From NCBI GenBank assembly GCA_045540315.1, contig JAZQHA010000065.1:47215-111214 (forward strand): DNA of 64,000 nt, given 5' to 3'. This DNA comes from CAG-557 sp045540315 (GTDB taxonomy: Bacteria; Bacillota; Clostridia; Oscillospirales; Acutalibacteraceae). Below the pieces are notes generated by a model, which saw only the letters and a program-made list of their open reading frames with translations, made no database searches and was not told where the DNA came from. Positions 16,447 through 24,478 of the stretch are shown here, piece by piece. How positions within the stretch are numbered: position 1 is the first letter of the stretch; every line of letters begins with the position of its first letter. The position numbers were made by a program, and so were the translations under genes.

Positions 16447-16480
16447 AATGTCGCTAAGAGTTATCTTAGCGACATTTTAA
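16447..16480 (+). terminator. terminator after the histidine phosphatase gene
   Basis: 12-bp stem AATGTCGCTAAG/CTTAGCGACATT followed by a short TTTTAA; the hairpin is strong but the T-run weak. Confidence 0.7.
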
Positions 16481-16518
16481 CCTTGAATAAAACAACAATC
16501 AATATTTAGTGACTATTT

Positions 16519-17148
16519 TTAGCAAATTATTCCATCAAATAAGACACTTACAAGGACACTCGTCATAGTATATATCGTCATAGCACCGACCAACCCAAAA
16601 GTCTCTGCTCGAGATAACAAATTGGATTTAACATCACTGGCATCTTTGCTCAGCACACCAAGAGTGTCAATTATTGTTTTAGTGTTATTGCAAAGATTTT
16701 CCGAAGACTGGGTTACGTTTTCACAAGCGTTATTATACAGAACTGTGAATTCATCTGTATTTAATTTTGAAAAATTATCCCAAAAAACGTTTGATTTCGA
16801 GTAAGCCTTAAATAATTTGTACCCAAAGAAAGATGTCGTTGCTAATCCTATAACGTATGCACCATTTTCACTAAACCACTTGCTTAATTTCTCGTAAAAA
16901 TGATAAATTTTAGAAATTTTATCATTTTTCACGTTTTGTTTGTTAAACGTTTTACTTGAGGTGGGCGTGTCATTGCTATCTGATGCTGGCTCGGACACAT
17001 TTTGCATAGAAACATCGGTGTCTACATTTTGTACAGTGGGAACAGCATCAACAACATTGCTTTCAGCTTTAGCAACAGCTACATTTCCAGAACATAAAAT
17101 GCACACGGATAATGCAGTTGCAACAAATTTGTTTATGTTTTTATACAT
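16519..17148 (-). CDS. hypothetical secreted or membrane-anchored protein
   Basis: 209 residues. N-terminal signal peptide of about 28 residues (MYKNINKFVATALSV, then a hydrophobic core and cleavage near AVAKA), then a Ser/Thr/Asp-rich, probably unstructured segment (about residues 30-75), a hydrophobic patch around 95-110 and a hydrophobic C-terminus around 185-205 (MTIYTMTSVLVSVLF). The middle is Asn/Ser-rich and probably helical. It has a strong promoter and ribosome site (AAAGGATG), so it is likely expressed. No family recognised; unlike its neighbours it looks species-specific. Confidence 0.6.
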   Translation of the reverse strand: MYKNINKFVATALSVCILCSGNVAVAKAESNVVDAVPTVQNVDTDVSMQNVSEPASDSNDTPTSSKTFNKQNVKNDKISKIYHFYEKLSKWFSENGAYVIGLATTSFFGYKLFKAYSKSNVFWDNFSKLNTDEFTVLYNNACENVTQSSENLCNNTKTIIDTLGVLSKDASDVKSNLLSRAETFGLVGAMTIYTMTSVLVSVLFDGIIC

Positions 17149-17179
17149 AAAAACATCCTTTCATATTTTGATGATTTTA

Positions 17180-17208
17180 ATTATATCACACGTTGTTACT
17201 TTTGTAAA
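17180..17208 (-). promoter_or_regulatory. sigma-A promoter of the orphan secreted protein
   Basis: Minus strand TTTACA, 17 bases, TATAAT with an upstream TGTGA; about 30 bases before the ATG. Confidence 0.75.
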
Positions 17209-17316
17209 TTAAATTAAAAAAAATTGTCAATTTCAACATGTTTGCTAGCTATGCTTAAGGCAAATGGTGGTATTGGTGCAAAAATTGTCTTCGGCGTATG
17301 CCTTATTTGCTTCATA

Positions 17317-18747
17317 CTATCCCCTAAAGAACGACATAATTGCATTGTAAGCCATGTAAACATCTATCTTCGAAACAACCTCAAAAGGCGCGTGCATCGA
17401 TAAAACCGGAACGCCTAAGTCTACAACATCTACGTCCAGGTTCGCCATGTATTTTGCGATAGTTCCACCACCGCCAGCGTCTACTTTGCCGAGCTCACCG
17501 GTTTGCCAAAGAACGTCATTTTTCTCAAGGAAACTTCTCACATACGCCATAAACTCAGCAGAGGCATCGGACGTCCCAAACTTGCCGCCACTACCGGTGT
17601 ACTTTGTGATGACCACGCCACCGTTGATGTAGCAGCTATTCGCTTGATCGTAAACAGAACTATAAGTTGGGTCAAATGCCGCATTTACATCCGCAGACAA
17701 GCATTTGGACCGAGATAGGGAGTGTCGACAAGAAACTCCGTCCATTTCAGCCAAATCCGCAATAAAGTACCTAAAAAACGCAGATTGCATACCAGTGTTG
17801 CCGTCACTGCCAACCTCTTCCTTGTCGGCTAAAATCGTTATAATTGTTTCCTCTGGCACTCCTTGATAATCCAACGCGGCCATCAAAGAGGGATATGCAC
17901 AAACTCTATCATCGTGGCCGTAAGCGCCAATCATACTGCGATCAAAACCAACATCAGCAGCCTTAAATGCCGGTACAAGCTCAAGCTCTGCAGACAAAAA
18001 GTCTGCCTCAATTATGCCGTATTTTTCATTTAAAAGTCTCATAATATTAAGCTTCACAAGCTCAGAACCTTTATCGCTCTTAAATGGCCGACTTCCCACC
18101 AAAATGTTTAAATTCTCAGCATCAATGGCTTTTTGCATAGTTTTGGACATCTGCTCTTTAGCTAAGTGAGGTAATAAATCTGTGACACAAAAGACAGGCT
18201 CGCCGACCTCCTCACCAAGTTTTATCTCGATACAAGAACCGTCCTTTTTGATAACTTTTCCGTGTAAAGCAAGCGGCATTGCGGTCCATTGATATTTTTT
18301 TATGCCACCATAGTAATGCGTTTTAAACATCGCTAAATCACTCGACTCGTACAATGGATTAGGCTTTACATCGAGACGCGGCGAATCAATGTGCGCAACA
18401 GCAATTTTGGCACCATTTTTGACACCATTTTTTCCAATCACCGCCACGATGAGCGACTTACCCCTATTGACAAAGTAAATCTTATCTCCGGGCTTATATT
18501 TTTTAGCCGTATCAAATTCCTCAAAGCCAGCTTTCTTCGCCATGTCTACGGCGCAAATTACTGCTTCTCGCTCAGTTTTTGAGGTATCAATAAAAGCCTT
18601 ATACCCCTCGCAAAACTTATCCGCTTTGTTTATTTGTTCATCACTTAAACGCAATGTAGCATTTTTCCGCTGAAGAAATAAGTCTTCTTTCATCTGGTCC
18701 ACGGGATTTTTCTCTTTATTCTCGCAAGAAATATTATTGATAAGCAT
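17317..18747 (-). CDS. apeB: M18 family aminopeptidase
   Basis: 476-residue metallo-aminopeptidase of the M18 family, cytoplasmic, releasing N-terminal residues from peptides. Metal ligands and catalytic residues lie in VAHIDSPRLDVKPNPLYESS (about residue 113), DKEEVGSDGNTGMQS (about 290) and the C-terminal SMHAPFEVVSKID (about 443). Length matches the bacterial members. Start ATG with AAAGGG upstream. It is the last gene of the DUF951-prfA-tsaC-coaE-slt operon (gap of 15 bases to slt). Confidence 0.92.
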   Translation of the reverse strand: MLINNISCENKEKNPVDQMKEDLFLQRKNATLRLSDEQINKADKFCEGYKAFIDTSKTEREAVICAVDMAKKAGFEEFDTAKKYKPGDKIYFVNRGKSLIVAVIGKNGVKNGAKIAVAHIDSPRLDVKPNPLYESSDLAMFKTHYYGGIKKYQWTAMPLALHGKVIKKDGSCIEIKLGEEVGEPVFCVTDLLPHLAKEQMSKTMQKAIDAENLNILVGSRPFKSDKGSELVKLNIMRLLNEKYGIIEADFLSAELELVPAFKAADVGFDRSMIGAYGHDDRVCAYPSLMAALDYQGVPEETIITILADKEEVGSDGNTGMQSAFFRYFIADLAEMDGVSCRHSLSRSKCLSADVNAAFDPTYSSVYDQANSCYINGGVVITKYTGSGGKFGTSDASAEFMAYVRSFLEKNDVLWQTGELGKVDAGGGGTIAKYMANLDVDVVDLGVPVLSMHAPFEVVSKIDVYMAYNAIMSFFRG

Positions 18748-18762
18748 TAAAAATCAACCCTT

Positions 18763-19326
18763 TCATTTGTATTTGAAGTATAAATTGTTATACATTTTGC
18801 GACTTTGCAATACATTTTTGACATACAACGCGGTATCTGGATATGGAATTTTCTTCAAGGTTTTTCCATCTGAAGAATATCGTTCATCTTTGAGCCACTT
18901 GTCAACAGCTCCGAAGCCAGCATTATATGCGCAAACCGTCTCGATAAGCGTACCATATTTTCGTTGTAACAGCGATAAAAAATACGTTCCGTACTCAATA
19001 TTAGTGCTGGGGTCTTTCAGATGTCCGACATCCATATATGGCATCAACTTGTGTGTCTGCAGCCAGTCAAAGGTGCTTGGCATAACCTGCATTAAGCCAA
19101 TAGCCCCAACGTTCGATTGTGCATCTTGTCTAAAATTGCTTTCTGACTTTATCACCGCCAAAATGAGCTCTTGCTCTACACCAAATTTTTCTGCGTTCTC
19201 CTGAACGTAATTATAATATTCTATCGGATAAGCTTTTTTCAAGAAAAATATTTGTCCACAATAGAGCAAAAAAACCGCAAAAAAGAGCACTATCATGGCA
19301 CAAATTGCACCACTATATCTCTTCAT
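18763..19326 (-). CDS. lytic murein transglycosylase, SLT domain
   Basis: 187 residues: an N-terminal membrane anchor (about residues 8-28) and an extracellular SLT lysozyme-like domain. The catalytic glutamate is in AVIKSESNFRQDAQS (about residue 62), followed by GAIGLMQVMPSTF and AYNAGFGAVDKW, the standard motif set. It cleaves peptidoglycan glycan strands with anhydro-muramic ends; in Bacillus the homologous gene sits at the same place after coaE. It overlaps coaE by 14 bases. Confidence 0.9.
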   Translation of the reverse strand: MKRYSGAICAMIVLFFAVFLLYCGQIFFLKKAYPIEYYNYVQENAEKFGVEQELILAVIKSESNFRQDAQSNVGAIGLMQVMPSTFDWLQTHKLMPYMDVGHLKDPSTNIEYGTYFLSLLQRKYGTLIETVCAYNAGFGAVDKWLKDERYSSDGKTLKKIPYPDTALYVKNVLQSRKMYNNLYFKYK

Positions 19327-19939
19327 TTATGTCTCCCAATAGCTTCGTAAAAATTTCTCGTACCTTTTTGTTTAAGTCCTCAAAAGTTGCGTCATTTACT
19401 AAAATATAATCAGCTCTACTTTTGTAATAGCTACTCTTATTTTGCACAGCCATTCTCAAATTTATTAAATTCTCCTCGATATTATCTCTTTTTAACAAAC
19501 GTTCACGACGAATTTTCTCATCTGCCAAGACAGCAATTGTACAGTTACAATGTTTATTTAGTCCGGTTTCAAAAAGTAATGGAGCATCTAGAATTATTAT
19601 TTTATTTTCCGTTAATTTATACTTGTCAAGCGCATTTTTTATTGCTTCAATGATACCAGGATGCGTTATTTTATTAAGCATTTCTAGGTTTTCTAATGTG
19701 GAAAAGGCTTTTCTTGATAAGTTAGCCGAACACAAAGCACCATTTTCATCTAAAATATCGTTGCCGAAATATTCTACTAATTTTTGTTGGCATGCCTGCG
19801 AGTTAGCTAAAAACTCTTTTGCAACCTTATCCGCATTTACTACCGCGTAAGCAATTTTATTCAGCATATCGCACAAGGTAGACTTTCCAGCACCGGTCGG
19901 CCCCGTGATGCCAACTACAAAAGGGGTATTCATTCGCAT
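19313..19939 (-). CDS. coaE: dephospho-CoA kinase
   Basis: Last step of CoA synthesis, ATP-dependent phosphorylation of dephospho-CoA; 208 residues. The P-loop GITGPTGAGKSTLCDML is at residues 9-25, the substrate aspartate in NADKVAKEFL (about 36), and DAPLLFETGLNKHC plus RRERLLKRD form the lid region. It overlaps tsaC upstream by 10 bases and slt downstream by 14. A second ATG two codons in is equally possible as start. Confidence 0.93.
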   Translation of the reverse strand: MRMNTPFVVGITGPTGAGKSTLCDMLNKIAYAVVNADKVAKEFLANSQACQQKLVEYFGNDILDENGALCSANLSRKAFSTLENLEMLNKITHPGIIEAIKNALDKYKLTENKIIILDAPLLFETGLNKHCNCTIAVLADEKIRRERLLKRDNIEENLINLRMAVQNKSSYYKSRADYILVNDATFEDLNKKVREIFTKLLGDINEEI

Positions 19940-20955
19940 TCACAAAGGTCTATAACATTAAACCCAGCTGCTCGAATTAGCCTATTGTACACGGCAAGCC
20001 CAACTCCCTCACAGGACGGGCATCTAGCATAAATTGTATCAACTTCATCTATTTTATCTATTTCGCGAAGAGCCTCAAAAAGATGAGTCGCTTGCTGAAT
20101 TGAGTCTGTCTCGCTACCGTAAGCAATACAAAAAGCTCTCAAGTCTGGTGCATCTTCTTCAAAGCAGAGCGCTGCAACATTTGAGCCTGCATGACTGTTG
20201 ACGTAGTCGATGTACTGCTCCCGACTACCATTAATAACGGTAATATTTGCGCGAGGCGAATAATGCTTGTACTTCATTCCAGGCGATAGGGGTTTCTCAT
20301 TGTCATTTAGCCTACTCAAAACCGCCGCATCTACCTCAACTGTCCCAAGTACCGCCTTTAGCTGCTCTACAGTAATAGCTCCGGGGCGTAAAATTTTCGG
20401 CGTATCGGTGCAGAGTGAAATAACTGTCGATTCCAATCCCACGTTGCAAGGTCCCGCGTTTACAATTGCATCAATTTTTCCAGACAAATCCGCGGCAACG
20501 TGTAAAACTTTTGTTGGGCTTGGGTTCCCAGATAAATTCGCCGATGGTGCCGCTAAAGGACAGCCTGCCTCTTGAATAATTTTTCGTGCGATCGGGTGAT
20601 CTGGCAATCTTATTGCTACGGTGTCCAATCCGCCACTAATTACATCTGGTATTATTTCAGACTTTTTCAAAATAATCGTCAGTGGTCCAGGCCAAAAAGC
20701 TTCTGCCAAAAGCTTTGCCTCCGAAGTAAACTCTTTCACCAACGGCTCTATCTCTTCGACTTTGGATATGTGCACAATTAACGGATTATCGCTTGGACGC
20801 CCCTTTGCAACAAAAATTTTCTTTACGGCTTCCTCGTTCAGCGCATTTGCAGCCAAGCCATAAACGGTTTCGGTCGGAATCGCAACAAGTCCTCCTGAGC
20901 GCAGTATTTCTGCCGCAAGGTGAGTGTCCTTGGTTGATAATATTTGAGTTTTCAT
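19930..20955 (-). CDS. tsaC: threonylcarbamoyl-AMP synthase, Sua5 type
   Basis: Makes threonylcarbamoyl-AMP for the universal t6A37 modification of ANN-decoding tRNAs. 341 residues: an N-terminal YrdC/TsaC domain (about 1-205; GGLVAIPTETVYGLAANAL, KGRPSDNPLIVH, APSANLSGNPSPT) and a C-terminal Sua5 domain (about 240-335; SPGMKYKHYSPRA linker motif). This is the long Sua5 form. Start at the ATG at 20955, where homology to the family begins; the frame is open 25 codons further upstream into prfA. The partner Kae1-like gene at 38 kb is a paralog and may not be the true TsaD. Confidence 0.93.
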   Translation of the reverse strand: MKTQILSTKDTHLAAEILRSGGLVAIPTETVYGLAANALNEEAVKKIFVAKGRPSDNPLIVHISKVEEIEPLVKEFTSEAKLLAEAFWPGPLTIILKKSEIIPDVISGGLDTVAIRLPDHPIARKIIQEAGCPLAAPSANLSGNPSPTKVLHVAADLSGKIDAIVNAGPCNVGLESTVISLCTDTPKILRPGAITVEQLKAVLGTVEVDAAVLSRLNDNEKPLSPGMKYKHYSPRANITVINGSREQYIDYVNSHAGSNVAALCFEEDAPDLRAFCIAYGSETDSIQQATHLFEALREIDKIDEVDTIYARCPSCEGVGLAVYNRLIRAAGFNVIDLCECE

Positions 20956-20968
20956 TTTTTCACACTCG

Positions 20969-22048
20969 CTATTTATTTTCGATGGTACTTTCAAGTTTTG
21001 CAGCTCTGTCGGCTGTAATAAGAGAGTCAATCACCTCATCGATGTCGCCGTTCAAAAGATCTTCTAAGCGGTATAAAGTTAGCCCGATTCGATGATCAGT
21101 CAATCTTCCCTGCGGATAGTTATATGTTCGAATTCGCTCGGAACGATCGCCAGTTCCCACTTGAGTCTTTCGTTCTTGAGCCATCGCGTCGGTTTGCTCT
21201 TGCATTTTAGCCTCCAAGAGCCTGGATTTAAGCACTTTCATAGCTTTATCTTTGTTTTTATATTGACTGCGCTCATCTTGACACTCAACGACAACACCCG
21301 TAGGAAGATGCGTAATGCGAATGGCCGACTCAGTTTTGTTAATGTGTTGGCCTCCGGCGCCACTTGCTCGAAACGTATCTATCTGCAAATCTGCTGGATT
21401 AATTTCGATTTCAACATCCTCAGCCTCCGGCAAAACCGCTACCGTAACCGTCGAGGTATGAATTCGGCCTTGTGCCTCCGTCTCGGGAACTCTCTGTACG
21501 CGATGCACTCCACTTTCGTACTTTAAGCGAGAATAAGCCCCTTCTCCAGAAATCATAAAGCTAATTTCCTTGTAGCCACCAAGTTCCGTCTCATTAGCAT
21601 TGAGCACCTCAGTTTTCCAGCCTTTGGTTTCGGCATACATGCTATACATTCTAAAGAGTACACCAGAAAAAAGTGCAGCCTCCTCGCCGCCAGCACCGCC
21701 ACGAATTTCAACTATAACATTTCTGTCGTCGTTTGGGTCCTTCGGGAGTAACAAAATTTTCAACTCTTCGGAGATACGCTCGACAGCCTCTTTAGACTCT
21801 TCTAACTCTAGCTCGACCATCTCTTTAAAGTCTTTATCTAAGCCGCCATCATTTAAGAGTTGTCTTGCTTCTTCGGCATTCTTTTTAGCCTTTTTATACT
21901 CGTCGTACTTCTCTACAATTGGAAGCAAATTTTTTTGCTCCTTCATGAGTGACTTGTATTTCTCTTGGTCCGAAACTATATTCGGATCATACAGCATCTC
22001 GTTTATTTCATCGTTTCGCTTCTTAAATACCTCTAGTTTATCAAACAA
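20969..22048 (-). CDS. prfA: peptide chain release factor 1
   Basis: Recognises UAA/UAG and triggers peptide release; 359 residues. The GGQ catalytic loop is in RASGAGGQHINKTESAIR (about residue 230), preceded by RVPETEAQGRIHTSTVTVAVLPEAE, typical for RF1, and the C-terminus ends SLITADRAAKLE. The likely start is TTG at 22046-22048 with AGGTGATG 5 bases upstream. It follows DUF951 by 15 bases in the same operon. Confidence 0.94.
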   Translation of the reverse strand: MFDKLEVFKKRNDEINEMLYDPNIVSDQEKYKSLMKEQKNLLPIVEKYDEYKKAKKNAEEARQLLNDGGLDKDFKEMVELELEESKEAVERISEELKILLLPKDPNDDRNVIVEIRGGAGGEEAALFSGVLFRMYSMYAETKGWKTEVLNANETELGGYKEISFMISGEGAYSRLKYESGVHRVQRVPETEAQGRIHTSTVTVAVLPEAEDVEIEINPADLQIDTFRASGAGGQHINKTESAIRITHLPTGVVVECQDERSQYKNKDKAMKVLKSRLLEAKMQEQTDAMAQERKTQVGTGDRSERIRTYNYPQGRLTDHRIGLTLYRLEDLLNGDIDEVIDSLITADRAAKLESTIENK

Positions 22049-22063
22049 AATCGCATCACCTTT

Positions 22064-22255
22064 CTATTTTGTGGGCTCTTGCCTTATTATTTTTTTTATA
22101 TTCTTTTCTACCTTCAAACGTGGCACCATCATCTCATGAGCGCAAGTTGTACAACGTAGCCGAAAGTCCATACCAGAACGCAACACTACAAACGTTTTCC
22201 CCTTGCATGGATGCGGCTTTCTCATTTCGAGTAAGTCTCCAACCCGTACATCCAA
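22064..22255 (-). CDS. DUF951 domain protein
   Basis: 63 residues, a small conserved Firmicute protein often next to prfA or ychF. The family signature is clear: VRVGDLLEMRKPHPCKG, then LRSGMDFRLRCTTC with two cysteines, and VPRLKVEKNIKKII. The Cys residues suggest zinc binding; the function is unknown, possibly RNA-related (inference). First gene of the six-gene operon, with its own promoter 40 bases upstream. Confidence 0.88.
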   Translation of the reverse strand: MDVRVGDLLEMRKPHPCKGKTFVVLRSGMDFRLRCTTCAHEMMVPRLKVEKNIKKIIRQEPTK

Positions 22256-22295
22256 AAAAACATCACAGCCCTTAGAATAAACTTAAATCTTTTTC

Positions 22296-22324
22296 ATTAT
22301 ACCAGTTTTACAGTAGCTCAGCAA
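22296..22324 (-). promoter_or_regulatory. promoter of the DUF951-prfA-tsaC-coaE-slt-apeB operon
   Basis: Minus strand TTGCTG, 17 bases, TATAAT with an extended TGG before the -10. Confidence 0.8.
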
Positions 22325-22463
22325 ATTAAACTCAAAAAACATCTTGCACAAAAGCTTTACATAAATTTGCCTTTTTGTAGCTCAAGTGGGTGAAATCGCA
22401 CAAATTATTCCAAATCAATCATAAACTTAGCGGCGATGCGCTTTGCAAGTAGATGTCCTATGC

Positions 22464-22469
22464 TATACT
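22464..22469 (+). promoter_or_regulatory. extended -10 promoter for the small secreted protein gene
   Basis: TGCTATACT gives an extended -10; no good -35 at 17 bases. It lies 49 bases before the ATG. Confidence 0.5.
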
Positions 22470-22517
22470 ATCATTGTATTATCTAAAAATATAATTACTT
22501 TTATTGAGGAGAACAAA

Positions 22518-22880
22518 ATGAAAAAACTTATAACTGTTATCTTAATGGGCTCCATGTGTTTACACTTGGACAATTTGGCGCAAACAAGAGCCTCTGCACA
22601 AGAATTTTCACGTCCCGTTTTAAAGATTGCACGCGCTGCTTCATGGTTAACACCTATTGAAATAGCGGTTCTTCGTAGAAATGGCTTTGCTGTTCATGGT
22701 GACTACACTCCAGAAGACAACCATCCCTCCTTAATTCGCACTTGGTATGATATTTTTTTACCTGGTTGGGAATTCTGTGATTGCGGAATCCGCTCCAATG
22801 ATAAAACGCTTTGTCAAGTAAACAATCCACAGGGAGAACCTGCTACTCGAGAAGAAGTACGTGAGTTTTTGAACAGATAA
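22518..22880 (+). CDS. small secreted hypothetical protein
   Basis: 120 residues. The N-terminus MKKLITVILMGSMCL is a signal peptide with cleavage probably near ASAQ (about residue 28). The mature part has a PLTP-like helix (WLTPIEIAVLRRNGFAV), an aromatic patch (WYDIFLPGWEFCDCGIR) with a CxC pair, and one more cysteine. No family recognised. Ribosome site GAGGAG before this ATG; the frame is open 25 codons further upstream across the promoter and is not used. Monocistronic between a promoter and a hairpin terminator. Confidence 0.6.
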   Translation: MKKLITVILMGSMCLHLDNLAQTRASAQEFSRPVLKIARAASWLTPIEIAVLRRNGFAVHGDYTPEDNHPSLIRTWYDIFLPGWEFCDCGIRSNDKTLCQVNNPQGEPATREEVREFLNR

Positions 22881-22900
22881 ATTATTAACGTAAAAAATAT

Positions 22901-22930
22901 GGCTACCAAATAAACTTGGTAGCCTGTTTT
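22901..22930. terminator. terminator between two convergent genes
   Basis: 9-bp stem GGCTACCAA/TTGGTAGCC, T-rich on the right and A-rich on the left, so it can serve both the small secreted gene and pduL. Confidence 0.75.
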
Positions 22931-23499
22931 CATGTCATAATTTCGCCGTAGGTTGTGGATGCAACATCCGCTGCATTAGCCTCATCTGTATCGATATGCA
23001 TTGCCGGTAAAAACTCTTGTGACACACACACTCTAACGTCATCAAATGTCAAGGCTCTTTTCTCTGAAGGGACCTTTACTTGTACAACTTGGTTATGTTT
23101 CAGGTTGAATTTTAACGCAGTTTCGGGGTCCATATGAATATGTCTTCTAGCAACAATTAAACCACTATGCTTTTCAACAATTCCGTTAGGGCCTATCAGC
23201 GTGACGCCTGGAGTGTCCTCTAAATTTCCTGAATCTCTAATCGGAACTTCTATTCCAAGTTTTTTTGCGTCTGTTAAAGAAATTTCAACTTGTGTCTGAT
23301 CTCTGAACGGGCCAAGTATAGCAACATTTTGAATCTCATTTTTTGGCCCTTTAATAGTAAGCTTTTCCGCACAAGCAAACTGCCCTGGTTGGGACAGCTC
23401 TTTTGTCGCCGTGAGTTTAGCCCCTATGCCAAATAGCGCCGTAAAGTCCTTTTCGCTTAAATGTATATGTCTAGCTGACGTTTCAATTAAAATTTTCAA
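22930..23499 (-). CDS. pduL: phosphate propanoyltransferase (PduL-type phosphotransacylase)
   Basis: 189 residues. Interconverts acyl-CoA and acyl-phosphate. The zinc-binding histidine motifs are seen as SARHIHLSEKD (residue 8-18), IVARRHIHMDPETA (about 127) and MHIDTDEANA near the end. In bacteria with microcompartments it is encapsulated; no shell protein or encapsulation peptide is seen here, so it probably acts as the housekeeping phosphotransacetylase. The start is TTG at 23497-23499 with GGGGTGAT upstream. Confidence 0.9.
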   Translation of the reverse strand: MKILIETSARHIHLSEKDFTALFGIGAKLTATKELSQPGQFACAEKLTIKGPKNEIQNVAILGPFRDQTQVEISLTDAKKLGIEVPIRDSGNLEDTPGVTLIGPNGIVEKHSGLIVARRHIHMDPETALKFNLKHNQVVQVKVPSEKRALTFDDVRVCVSQEFLPAMHIDTDEANAADVASTTYGEIMT

Positions 23500-23569
23500 A
23501 GAATCACCCCGTCTTTTTTATACACTTGCTTTTTATTATAATAACTTTTTTATTTTTGCCAAGATGAAA

Positions 23570-23764
23570 TTATTAAGGGGAAGTGCCCTATTTGATATTT
23601 TTTTGAGGCTTGCCGCTCGGGCCGCGAGGCTAACGAAAATAAAGATTTATTTTCGTTGTGGTCCAAAGTCCAATTTTGTTGCACTTTGGACTGGCCGAAT
23701 GCCCAAATGGGCATTCGGCGCCTCGCGGCGCTGAGATATTTGATTGTAGCACTCCCTTATTAAG
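23570..23764 (-). repeat. cloverleaf repeat copy 6 with target-site repeats
   Basis: Core 23620-23731, reversed: GGCCGCGAGGC, A/T arm AACGAAAATAAA/TTTATTTTCGTT, arm GTCCAAAGTCCAA/TTGCACTTTGGAC, arm GAATGCCC/GGGCATTC, GGCGCCTCGCGGCGC. Direct repeat TTATTAAG at 23570-23577 and 23757-23764. Its left arm, with GGCTTGCCGCTCGGGCC, matches the right arms of copies 1 and 2 reversed. It lies between divergent pduL and UDG genes. Confidence 0.93.
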
Positions 23765-23774
23765 AACAATGTGG

Positions 23775-23780
23775 TATAAT
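23775..23780 (+). promoter_or_regulatory. promoter of the uracil-DNA glycosylase gene
   Basis: TGGTATAAT, an extended -10, 10 bases after repeat copy 6 ends. The -35 position falls on the repeat's right end and its target-site duplication. Confidence 0.6.
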
Positions 23781-23822
23781 CTAATTAGCTATAGATTATT
23801 TTAAAAACTAAGGAGCCCTTTT

Positions 23823-24395
23823 ATGTATACATCTTTCGAGACTCTTGAAAAAGAATGTAAAACTTGCGAACGTTGTGAACTTTGTAAAACACGTAATAAT
23901 GTTGTTTTTGGTGTGGGAAATAAAAACGCCGAGGTGTTGTTTATCGGCGAAGGACCAGGCGAAAATGAAGATTTGCAAGGCGAACCATTTGTCGGTCGAG
24001 GCGGACAACTACTTGATAAAATGCTAAATGCCGTTGATTTGGATAGACATAAAAATATTTATATCGCTAATATTGTGAAGTGTCGACCGCCGCAAAATCG
24101 TGACCCATTGCAAGATGAACAAGAAGCTTGCATCGGTTGGCTTCGAAACCAAGTAGCTTTGATAAAACCAAAAATAATTGTATGCCTAGGCCGAATTGCT
24201 GCGATGAAAATTATTAAGCCGGATATGAAAATTACAAAAGAACACGGAGTTTTCTTTGAACGAAATGGCGTTTTGTTAATGGCTACATTGCATCCGGCAG
24301 CCTTATTACGCAACCCTGCAAATAAGCCAGGTGCATTTGAAGATTTCTTAAAACTTCGAGAAAAAATTAAAGAAGTGTGTACGCATACATATTAA
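23823..24395 (+). CDS. uracil-DNA glycosylase, family 4 (Fe-S type)
   Basis: 190-residue DNA repair enzyme that removes uracil. Family 4 features are present: four cysteines for a 4Fe-4S cluster (CKTCERC near residue 15, C at about 82 in VKCRPPQNRDP, and a later C in EACIGW), motif GEGPGENEDLQGEPFVGRGG (about 42-61) and the HPAALLRNP motif (about 158). Strong ribosome site AAGGAG. Followed by a good terminator. Confidence 0.92.
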   Translation: MYTSFETLEKECKTCERCELCKTRNNVVFGVGNKNAEVLFIGEGPGENEDLQGEPFVGRGGQLLDKMLNAVDLDRHKNIYIANIVKCRPPQNRDPLQDEQEACIGWLRNQVALIKPKIIVCLGRIAAMKIIKPDMKITKEHGVFFERNGVLLMATLHPAALLRNPANKPGAFEDFLKLREKIKEVCTHTY

Positions 24396-24434
24396 GTTAT
24401 TTTTTTGTCTTTGATTAGTAAATTAAAAGAAAGT

Positions 24435-24478
24435 CCGCCATCGACTAGCTTGCATTAGTTTATGGCGGTTGTTTTTTT
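24435..24478 (+). terminator. terminator of the uracil-DNA glycosylase gene
   Basis: Stem CCGCCA/TGGCGG with further inner pairing, then TTGTTTTTTT. Confidence 0.85.

Noticed and set aside
7929..17286. A 16-bp exact match TATTGGTGCAAAAATT at 7929-7944 and 17271-17286
   Set aside because: In 64 kb of A/T-rich DNA a chance match of this length is not surprising, and the surroundings do not align.
22443..22517. Upstream start for the small secreted protein at 22.5 kb
   Set aside because: It would cover the promoter and hide the signal peptide; the internal ATG at 22518 has GAGGAG upstream.
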